Origin: Pseudomonas fluorescens | Lineage (GTDB): Bacteria > Pseudomonadota > Gammaproteobacteria > Pseudomonadales > Pseudomonadaceae | Assembly: GCF_001623525.1 (NCBI RefSeq) | Contig: NZ_CP015225.1 | Span: 2,418,001-2,482,000, forward strand | Direction: 5' to 3' | Length of the DNA stretch: 64,000 nucleotides | Part shown: one piece after another, positions 57,185 through 64,000 of the stretch | Position numbering within the stretch: the stretch's first letter is position 1 | Layout: every line of letters starts with the position of its first letter | Position numbers and translations under genes: made by a program | Notes under the pieces: model-generated | The model's database searches: none | What the model saw: only the letters and a program-made list of their open reading frames with translations | Told to the model about the DNA's origin: nothing

Positions 57185-57838
57185 ATGAGCGATGAACCGG
57201 TGTTAACGCAAAGCGCTGGCGGTATCGCGGTGAAAATCGCCGCACTGCTGGGATGGTTCGCATTGATCCTCCAGCTCTACCTGATCCTGACTTCGCGCTG
57301 GCAGGGCGGCAAGAGCCTGTGGGGCGCAGTAGACATCTTCTTCAGTTATTTCACGGTGCTGACCAATATCCTGGTGGCAGTGGTGCTGACCTACGCGGCC
57401 ACCTCAGGGGATTCGGCGCTGCGGCGATTCTTTCTCAAACCCACGGTCCAGGGCGGCGTCGCCGCTGCCATCATACTCGTGGGGGTGGCGTACAACCTGC
57501 TGCTGCGCAATGTCTGGAACCCCCAGGGCTTGCAGTGGGTGGCCGATGAATTGCTGCATGACGTGATGCCGGTGCTGTTCGTGGTCTATTGGTGGTTCTG
57601 CGTGCCCAAGGGCACTTTGCAATGGCAAGATGTCTGGCCGTGGCTGATCTATCCGCTGGTCTATTTCATCTACGCCTTGGTGCGTGGTTACTTTGTCGGC
57701 GCCTACCCCTATCCCTTTATCGAAGTGGACACGCTGGGTTACCCCCGGGTGTTCCTTAATGCGGTGATGGTACTGCTGGGATTCGTCGTGGTGTCTCTGG
57801 TGCTGATTGCCTTGGACCGCTGGAAAGGCAGGCACTGA
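57185..57838 (+). CDS. Pr6Pr family six-span membrane protein
   Basis: A 217-residue membrane protein with six predicted spans. IDIFFSYFTVLTNILVAVVL-like sequence, LLHDVMPVLFVVYWWFCVPK and WPWLIYPLVYFIYALVRGYF match the Pr6Pr (FAR-17a/AIG1-like) family. The function in bacteria is unknown. The ATG at 57185 follows AGGAGCAAAGTC. Confidence 0.88.
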   Translation: MSDEPVLTQSAGGIAVKIAALLGWFALILQLYLILTSRWQGGKSLWGAVDIFFSYFTVLTNILVAVVLTYAATSGDSALRRFFLKPTVQGGVAAAIILVGVAYNLLLRNVWNPQGLQWVADELLHDVMPVLFVVYWWFCVPKGTLQWQDVWPWLIYPLVYFIYALVRGYFVGAYPYPFIEVDTLGYPRVFLNAVMVLLGFVVVSLVLIALDRWKGRH

Positions 57839-57897
57839 GGCAGCCCAAGCGCCAAACGACTCATCAGCACCACTGTTCCAACAAATCGGGTTAGCGG

Positions 57898-58179
57898 TTA
57901 ACCACCGTCGGTGTCGATATCCGCATCCGTGCTTTCCCCGGACTTCGGCCGATCTGGATCCGGCTCGAAGCCAGGGCTGAAGGTATTGTCGTTGTCCCGA
58001 TGAAGATTCTTCTGATCGACCTCTGGGGCCGCGCTCTGGGCCTGGTCAGTCCCGGCGGGGCTGACGGGCTGGGTGTCCGATGAGTCCGCCGCAAGCTTGG
58101 GATCGATCGCCGGGTCATTGCGCGGGGACGGGGTTTGCGTCTGGCCTTGTTGCTGGGTGTTTGCGGGATCGTCGTTCAT
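57898..58179 (-). CDS. Disordered acidic low-complexity protein
   Basis: A 93-residue protein rich in Asp, Pro, Gln, Ser and Thr (QQQGQTQTPSPRNDPAIDPK, ending STDADIDTDGG), without a fold I recognise. GAGG five bases before the ATG at 58179 supports it over an ATG at 58194. Its sequence and compact length suit a real pseudomonad hypothetical protein; no function is apparent. Confidence 0.65.
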   Translation of the reverse strand: MNDDPANTQQQGQTQTPSPRNDPAIDPKLAADSSDTQPVSPAGTDQAQSAAPEVDQKNLHRDNDNTFSPGFEPDPDRPKSGESTDADIDTDGG

Positions 58180-58277
58180 AGGCACCTCGTTCATGACAGG
58201 GCCGGATGGAATGACCGGTCTTGCTTATTCGAAGGCCGGGCACCGGCTTCGGTTCCATTTGTTTGCGGCCCCCACGA

Positions 58278-60389
58278 TCAACCGCCCAGCACACTCTTGA
58301 CCATCCGCATCAGCGCGTCCGGACCATAGGGCTTGCTCAGCAGATGGGTATCGGGGCTCAGTTGATGATTCCGGGAGATGATGTCCCGGGTGTGCCCCGA
58401 GGTGAACAGCACCGGGACCGGCGGTTTCTGCACCTTGGCCCAGGCGGCCAGGTCGGAACTCTTGATCAGGCCGGGCATGACGACGTCGGTGAAGATCAGG
58501 TCGACCGAGATGCCTTCCAGCAGCAGCTTCATCGCCTCATCGCCGTTGGCGGCCGTGAGGGTCCGATAGCCGGACTGTTCCAGCAGTTCCACCGACGCGC
58601 TGCGCACCTCGTCGTTGTCTTCCACCACCAGGATCGTCTCTTGCCTGCCGGACTGAAACACGTCGTGTTGCTCGGCTTCGCCCGCTTCTGGCGCAAGGCT
58701 TCGAGGGAAATACATCCGTACTCGCGTGCCCTCGCCCAGGTCGCTGGAGATCTCGATATGGCCGCCACTCTGCTTGACGAACCCGAACACCATGCTCAGT
58801 CCAAGCCCCGTGCCCTGGCCATCGGTCTTGGTGGTGAAAAAGGGTTCGAACACCTGCTTCAGGATCTCGGGCGGCATGCCGGCACCGCAGTCGATCACCG
58901 ACAGCCGGACATAGTCGCCGGCCGAGATCCCCTTGCCGGCACAAAACGCTTGATCGAGCACGATGTTCTCCCCAATCAGGCGGATGGTGCCCTCGCCGCC
59001 CATGGCATCGCGAGCATTGATCGCCAGGTTCAACAGGGCGTTTTCCAATTGATTGCGATCGACGTGAATGCACCAAGGCTCCTGGGGCAAGCTCACGTCA
59101 ATCTGGATGGTTTCGCCCAAGGCCCGTTGCAACAGTTCACCCATGCCATCATAGATGCGTCGTGGGTTGTAGACCGCCGGTGACAATGGCTGGCGCCGGG
59201 CAAAAGCCAGCAGTTGCGATGACAACTTGGCCCCCCGCTCCACGGCTTCGATGGAGGCACTGACCCGCCGTTGCACGTTGACGTTGTCCCGTTCGTGGCG
59301 GGCCAGCAAGTGCAGGTTGCCGGCAATCACTTGCAGCAGGTTGTTGAAGTCATGGGCCACGCCGCCAGTGAGACCGCCAATGGCCTCGAGCTTTTGCGAC
59401 TGACGCAACTGCTCTTCTGCCGCCAGCCGCGCCTGCACCTCGTCGGCGACCCGCTGTTCCAGGTCGCGGGTGAATTTGAGCAGCGAAGCTTCGGCTGTCT
59501 TGCGTTCATTGATGTCAATCAGTACACCTGGAAAACGCAAGGGCTTGCCCGTGGCATCGAATTCGCAGCGACCGCTAGCCAGTACCCACAGGTAATCACC
59601 GCCCACGCGGCGCACCCGATATTCAGCGCTGTAGGGGATGCCCGTGCGCAAGGTCAGTTCGACCCGCTGGTTGACCTCGTCGAGGTCATCCGCGTGGATG
59701 CGCTGGCGGGCAATTTCGATGGGCAGTGCGTCCAGCGAACAGTCTGGCGGGTAGTTGAAGGTACGGGCGAAACGCTCATCGCCCGACAGTGTGTCGGCCT
59801 GGATGTCCCAGACGAACGACCCCAGCAATGGTCCGGCCGAGAGGGCCAACTGGATGCGCTCGTTGACGGCTCGGTAACTGCGTTCGGCCTCTTGCCGGGC
59901 GCGCTCGGTCAACACGAGCTCGGTGGTTTCCACCACAATCGCCAGCACGCCCGCCGGGGACTGGTCGTCATCGGGCACCGGGCTGTAATAGAGGTCCATC
60001 CACACATCTTCAGGCTTGCCATCGCGTAGCAAGACCAGCTCTTTGCTGCGGTAGGACAAGGTGCCACCGGCCAGGCAGACGTCCAGCACATGCCGATTGA
60101 ATTCGGCGACTTCCGGCCAACCCAACTCCACTGCACACCCCAGCAGGTAAGGATGGCGGCCACCGGCGAACTCGGCATAGGCATCGTTGTAGATCATGAA
60201 GCCCTGGCGGCCCCACAACATCACCATCGGCAGGGGCGAAGCCAGCAACAACTGGACGGCACTGCGCAGGCTGGCGGACCAGTGCTCGATGGCGCCCAAC
60301 TCGGTCCGGCTCCAATCGAACGCCCGGATACGCCCGGCCATTTCACCGCCCCATCCAGGGCACCCGTGATTTTGGGATAGAAACTGCAT
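58278..60389 (-). CDS. Hybrid sensor histidine kinase with PAS domains and receiver
   Basis: A 703-residue soluble hybrid kinase. The N-terminal domain (DWSRTELGAIEHWSASLRSA) matches that of the kinase at 16800-19337. A PAS/PAC repeat follows (about 190-300), then HisKA with His346 in GGVAHDFNN, and HATPase with NALLNLAINARDAM and [14 protein letters not shown]-terminal receiver has Asp635 in FTDVVMPGL. One PAS fewer than its paralogue. Signal and output are unknown. Confidence 0.9.
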   Translation of the reverse strand: MQFLSQNHGCPGWGGEMAGRIRAFDWSRTELGAIEHWSASLRSAVQLLLASPLPMVMLWGRQGFMIYNDAYAEFAGGRHPYLLGCAVELGWPEVAEFNRHVLDVCLAGGTLSYRSKELVLLRDGKPEDVWMDLYYSPVPDDDQSPAGVLAIVVETTELVLTERARQEAERSYRAVNERIQLALSAGPLLGSFVWDIQADTLSGDERFARTFNYPPDCSLDALPIEIARQRIHADDLDEVNQRVELTLRTGIPYSAEYRVRRVGGDYLWVLASGRCEFDATGKPLRFPGVLIDINERKTAEASLLKFTRDLEQRVADEVQARLAAEEQLRQSQKLEAIGGLTGGVAHDFNNLLQVIAGNLHLLARHERDNVNVQRRVSASIEAVERGAKLSSQLLAFARRQPLSPAVYNPRRIYDGMGELLQRALGETIQIDVSLPQEPWCIHVDRNQLENALLNLAINARDAMGGEGTIRLIGENIVLDQAFCAGKGISAGDYVRLSVIDCGAGMPPEILKQVFEPFFTTKTDGQGTGLGLSMVFGFVKQSGGHIEISSDLGEGTRVRMYFPRSLAPEAGEAEQHDVFQSGRQETILVVEDNDEVRSASVELLEQSGYRTLTAANGDEAMKLLLEGISVDLIFTDVVMPGLIKSSDLAAWAKVQKPPVPVLFTSGHTRDIISRNHQLSPDTHLLSKPYGPDALMRMVKSVLGG

Positions 60390-60507
60390 GATCGATTCTG
60401 AACCTCAAAATGCCTGCAGGGAGTCGGCATCCACAAACCCCTTGGGATCAGAGCTTCGAGCGCTGGGTTGGCGTTTGGTTTCATGCTGGTCGATCCAGGC
60501 CCGATCC

Positions 60508-60642
60508 TGTGGCGAGGGAGCTTGCTCCCGCTCGGCGGCGCAGCCGTCGTAAACCGGCTGATGCGGTGTGCCTGATGGATCGCATAAACCATTTTTTGGG
60601 GGGCTGCTACGCAGCCCAGCGGGAGCAAGCTCCCTCGCCACA
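60508..60642. repeat. Paired palindromic repeat, GGGAGCTTGCTCCC family
   Basis: Inverted arms starting TGTGGCGAGGGAGC (60508) and ending GCTCCCTCGCCACA (60642), with inner GGGCTGCTACGCAGCCC. It fills the gap between dnaE2 and the hybrid kinase gene. Confidence 0.9.
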
Positions 60643-60664
60643 AAAACGGCGGTGTTGCTGGGGC

Positions 60665-63600
60665 TCAGCGAAAGTCACGGCTTTGCACCTGGATACCCGC
60701 CAACAACTCGGTCAGGTCGCTCAAGCGCCCGGCGATCAGGTGGCGGACCTCGCCGACGCTTTCCCAGCGCCCGTCGACCTTGAGCAGTTGCGAGCCCACC
60801 AAGGTCTTGCGCTGGCGTTCGGCCAAGTCGCGCCAGACCACCACATTGAGGTTGCCGAATTCATCTTCCAGGGTGACAAAGGTCACCCCGCTGGCCGTGC
60901 CCGGGCGTTGGCGACCGGTAACCAGCCCGGCGACGCTGACGTTGCGGCCATGCTCCACCTCTTGCAGCTCCCGTGAGCTGCGGCAGCGCCGTGCGCGCAG
61001 TTCGGGGCGCAGCAGGGCCAATGGATGAGGGCCCAGTGTCGTGCCGAGCGTGGTGTAATCGGCAAACAGGTTTTCCCCCAGCGTAGGTTTTGGCAGGGCC
61101 ACGGGCGGTTCCTCCTGGCAGGGCAAACCGGCGAACAAGCCCAGTTGTTTCTGCACCCCGGCCACTTCCCAGCGGGCACGATGGCGATCACCAGCCAGGC
61201 CCTGCAAAGCCCCCGCATCGGCCAATTGCGCCTGGGCCCGGGCATCGAGCTGCGCGCGCTCGCCCAAGTCAGCCACGTCGCTGAAGGGCCGATGCCGGCG
61301 GGCCGCTTCGATACGGCGGGCATCCTCTTCGCGAAAGCCCTTGATCATGCACAGCCCCATGCGGATCGCCGGTTGTCGACCGTCCATGGGCTCGAGGCTG
61401 CAATCCCAATCGCTGGCGCGCACGTCCACCGGGCGGATCGACAGTTGATGCCGGCGGGCATCCTGGAGGATCTGGTCCGGGCTGTAGAACCCCATGGGCC
61501 AACTGTTGATCAGGGCACAGGCGAACGCCGCCGGTTCGTGGCATTTGAGCCAACTGCTGGCGTAGGTCAGCAAGGCGAAACTGGCGGCATGGGATTCCGG
61601 GAAGCCGTAATTGCCGAAGCCTTTGATCTGTTCGAAGATTTGCGCGGCGAACTCAGCGGTGTAGCCGTTTTTTTTCATCCCCTGCGCCAGGCGTTCCCGA
61701 TGGGGCTCCAACCCACCGTGACGTTTCCAGGCCGCCATGGAGCGACGCAATTGGTCTGCCTCACCCGGGGTGTAATCGGCCGCGACGATGGCGATCTGCA
61801 TGACCTGCTCCTGGAACAAGGGAACACCCAGGGTGCGGTTGAGCACTTGCTTCAACGCTTCAGAGGGATAAGTCACCGCCTCTTCTTTGTTTCTGCGGCG
61901 CAGGTACGGATGCACCATCCCACCCTGGATCGGCCCGGGGCGTACGATGGCCACTTCGATGACCAAATCGTAGAACGTCTTGGGCCTCAGCCGAGGCAAC
62001 ATCGACATCTGCGCCCGGGACTCGATCTGGAACACACCGATGGTGTCGGCGCGACTGATCATTTCATAGGTCGCCCGATCATCCTGGGGCAGCGACGCCA
62101 GGGCGTAGCGTTGGCCCCGATAGCGCTCGATCAAGTCGAAACAGCGACGAATCGCACTGAGCATGCCCAGGGCCAGGATGTCCACCTTGAGTAACCCGAC
62201 CGCGTCCAGATCGTCCTTGTCCCACTGGATGATGGTGCGTTCGGCCATGGCGGCGTTTTCCACCGGCACCAGGGTGTCCAGGGGTTGCTCGGAAATCACG
62301 AAGCCACCAGGGTGCTGGGACAAATGCCGGGGAAAACCGATCAATTGCCGGGTCAGGCTCAGGACCCGGCGCAACACCGGGCTGTCCGGGTCGAAGCCAC
62401 CTTCACGCAAGCGCTCCACTGGCGGCGCCTCGTCGCTCCAGCGGCCACAGCAATCGGCCAGGGCGTTGACCTGGTCCGGCGGCAAGCCCAGGGCCTTGGC
62501 CACATCGCGCACCGCCCCGGCGCCGTGGTAACTGCTGACCACCGCCGTCAATGCCGCACGATGACGACCGTAGCGCTGGAACACGTACTGCAGCACTTCC
62601 TCGCGACGGTCGTGTTCGAAGTCGACGTCGATGTCCGGCGGCTCGTTGCGCTCCCGGGACAGGAAGCGTTCGAACAACAGGCTGGTAAGGCTGGGATCGA
62701 TTTCGGTGATGCCCAAGGCGTAGCACACCGCCGAGTTGGCCGCCGAACCACGCCCTTGGCAAAGAATATGACGGCTGCGGGCGAAGCTGACGATGTCCTG
62801 TACGGTGAGGAAATAGCTGTCATAACCCAGCTCGGCGATCAGGCTCAGCTCCTTGTCGATCTGTGCCCGCACTTTGTCTGTCACGCCATCCTTCCACCGC
62901 TCGCGCATGCCGCGCTCGGTCAGCTCTCGCAGCCAGGACGCCGGATCATGCCCCTCGGGCACCAGCTCACGGGGGTATTGGTAACGCAGTTGGCCGAGGT
63001 CGAAGGTGCAACGCCGGGCGATGTTCAGGGTTTCGTCGAGCAAGGCCCGCGGATAGAGATCGGCCAGATCCTTGCGGCTGCGCAAGTGACGCTCGCCGTT
63101 GGGGTGCAGGCGCTGGCCAGCCTCGGCCACCGTGACGTGGTGGCGGATGGCGGTCATGGTGTCCTGCAGGGCACGACGGCCACGCACGTGCATGTGCACA
63201 TCACCACTGGCCACGATTGGAAGGTCCAAGCGTTCGGCCAGCGCCAGCGAGTCTGCCAATCGGCGGCGGTCGTCCTGTGCGCAATGCAACTGGACCGTCA
63301 GCCACAGGCGCCCGGCAAAGGTCGGCTGGAGCCAACGGCCATGTTCCTCGGCATCTTTGCCCTCGGCTATCCATAACGCCAGCAGCCCCGACAAGGGCTG
63401 GTCGAAGTCCTCTCGCACGATGCGATAGTGGCCTTTCTCGCTGCGCCGCCGGGCGCGGGTGATCAGCCGGCACAGGGCTTGATAGCCTTCCAGGTCTTCC
63501 ACCAGCAACACCAGTTTCGGGCCGTTCTCGACCTGGATTTCGCTGCCGACGATCAGTTGCAGCTCCAGTTCCTTGGCCGCCTGCCAGGCCCGGACGATTC

Positions 63601-63742
63601 CGGCCAAGGTGCATTCGTCGGTGATCGCCAGGGCCTGGTAGCCCTGCTGCTTGGCGCGACGGCACAACTCCAGGGCACTGGAGGCACCGCGCTGGAAGCT
63701 GAAATTCGACAGGCAATGTAGCTCGGCATACTCAACGCTCAT
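60665..63742 (-). CDS. dnaE2: Error-prone DNA polymerase DnaE2/ImuC
   Basis: A 1025-residue C-family polymerase. The N-terminal PHP domain starts [20 protein letters not shown]. The catalytic acidic residues are in [15 protein letters not shown], with [18 protein letters not shown]. The C-terminal OB region includes [18 protein letters not shown]. It lacks the tau/beta-rich tail of replicative DnaE. With ImuA and ImuB it forms the damage-inducible mutasome that bypasses lesions. The start at 63742 overlaps the imuB stop (ATGA), so it is co-translated. Confidence 0.97.
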   Translation of the reverse strand: MSVEYAELHCLSNFSFQRGASSALELCRRAKQQGYQALAITDECTLAGIVRAWQAAKELELQLIVGSEIQVENGPKLVLLVEDLEGYQALCRLITRARRRSEKGHYRIVREDFDQPLSGLLALWIAEGKDAEEHGRWLQPTFAGRLWLTVQLHCAQDDRRRLADSLALAERLDLPIVASGDVHMHVRGRRALQDTMTAIRHHVTVAEAGQRLHPNGERHLRSRKDLADLYPRALLDETLNIARRCTFDLGQLRYQYPRELVPEGHDPASWLRELTERGMRERWKDGVTDKVRAQIDKELSLIAELGYDSYFLTVQDIVSFARSRHILCQGRGSAANSAVCYALGITEIDPSLTSLLFERFLSRERNEPPDIDVDFEHDRREEVLQYVFQRYGRHRAALTAVVSSYHGAGAVRDVAKALGLPPDQVNALADCCGRWSDEAPPVERLREGGFDPDSPVLRRVLSLTRQLIGFPRHLSQHPGGFVISEQPLDTLVPVENAAMAERTIIQWDKDDLDAVGLLKVDILALGMLSAIRRCFDLIERYRGQRYALASLPQDDRATYEMISRADTIGVFQIESRAQMSMLPRLRPKTFYDLVIEVAIVRPGPIQGGMVHPYLRRRNKEEAVTYPSEALKQVLNRTLGVPLFQEQVMQIAIVAADYTPGEADQLRRSMAAWKRHGGLEPHRERLAQGMKKNGYTAEFAAQIFEQIKGFGNYGFPESHAASFALLTYASSWLKCHEPAAFACALINSWPMGFYSPDQILQDARRHQLSIRPVDVRASDWDCSLEPMDGRQPAIRMGLCMIKGFREEDARRIEAARRHRPFSDVADLGERAQLDARAQAQLADAGALQGLAGDRHRARWEVAGVQKQLGLFAGLPCQEEPPVALPKPTLGENLFADYTTLGTTLGPHPLALLRPELRARRCRSSRELQEVEHGRNVSVAGLVTGRQRPGTASGVTFVTLEDEFGNLNVVVWRDLAERQRKTLVGSQLLKVDGRWESVGEVRHLIAGRLSDLTELLAGIQVQSRDFR

Positions 63743-64000
63743 GCGAACCAGCCCTGCAGCCACAGCGGCCCGCCCTCGCCTACCGTTCGATAGGCCCAGC
63801 CACGTTGTCCGCGGCGGGTTTCGATCAGGTAATAGTCACGGCGCACATCCGCGCCGTCCCACCAACCGGTCTCGATGCGCTCGGGGCCCATGAGGATGTG
63901 CGCCTGACCTTGCGCCAATGCCTGGGGCTCCTCCAGCAGCCAGCCGGGACGCTGCACACCGTCGCGCACCGGACAAGCCTGGGATCGGGGTTGGGAGGTC
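63739..64000 (-). CDS. imuB: ImuB Y-family polymerase-like protein, C-terminal end (5'-truncated)
   Basis: Only the last ~87 residues are in the window, ending [19 protein letters not shown] sequence ([12 protein letters not shown]). The segment [19 protein letters not shown] with the [16 protein letters not shown] strand is typical of the ImuB C-terminus. Its stop overlaps dnaE2. ImuB is the catalytically inactive hub that links DnaE2 to the beta clamp. Confidence 0.88.
   Translation of the reverse strand, partial: TSQPRSQACPVRDGVQRPGWLLEEPQALAQGQAHILMGPERIETGWWDGADVRRDYYLIETRRGQRGWAYRTVGEGGPLWLQGWFA

Overview
The window is a chromosomal segment of a fluorescent-group Pseudomonas. The evidence is the gene content (an Npp/YejABEF peptide-nucleoside importer, an HbcR-type 3-hydroxybutyrate locus, fatty acid cis-trans isomerase, an ImuB-DnaE2 mutasome, a cobW-cobN-chlI/D cobalamin locus), the high-GC codon use, and many copies of the short palindromes (REP/REPIN type, core GGGAGCTTGCTCCC) that are typical of P. 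fluorescens relatives. Both window ends cut through genes: yejA at the left and imuB at the right.

Layout. 1-5.4 kb: the yejA-yejB-yejE-yejF importer operon, with overlapping stop/start codons. 5.4-9.5 kb: a probable imported cassette of four minus-strand genes (methyltransferase, alpha/beta hydrolase, antibiotic-biosynthesis-type monooxygenase, thioredoxin-reductase-like flavoprotein) with a divergent TetR gene. Its last codon overlaps the start codon of the next gene. 9.5-15.5 kb: hbcR-like sigma-54 activator, a good -24/-12 promoter, a GntP-family transporter, 3-hydroxybutyrate dehydrogenase and acetoacetate-CoA ligase. 15.5-19.7 kb: a PilT/PilU-like ATPase, a hybrid histidine kinase and a parvulin. 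19.9-26.6 kb: eight minus-strand genes (KdgK-like kinase, fold-III PLP dehydratase, IclR regulator, RidA-like deaminase, complete polar amino-acid-type ABC importer). Together these look like a catabolic unit for an amino sugar acid such as D-glucosaminate. 26.9-29.6 kb: a Cys-rich secreted protein, a RelBE-type toxin-antitoxin pair and a phospholipase-D-like protein.

29.6-39.3 kb is a B12 block. Minus-strand cobW-cobN-chlI-chlD sits behind one cobalamin riboswitch, and divergent cbtB-cbtA-cobE, with cobM following, sits behind a second one about 200 bp away. 39.5-46.6 kb holds nfuA, cti and the B12-dependent methionine synthase metH. 46.7-50.5 kb holds an orphan sugar-type binding protein, a 37-residue membrane peptide, and sulfite reductase cysI with its DUF934 partner. 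50.6-55.8 kb holds sohB, a histidine-phosphatase-family protein, an SCP2 protein, an unexpected HypX/HoxX-like CO-forming enzyme and a LysR regulator. 56-60.4 kb holds small housekeeping or stress proteins and a second hybrid kinase related to the first. 60.7-64 kb holds dnaE2 and the end of imuB.

The most interesting items are the putative D-glucosaminate system, the imported TetR cassette with its duplicated gene tail, the orphan HypX-like gene, the paired divergent cobalamin riboswitches, and the covarying palindrome families in the intergenic gaps. No tRNA, rRNA, CRISPR array, insertion sequence or prophage was seen. All calls come from reading the sequence and from family knowledge, with no database search.
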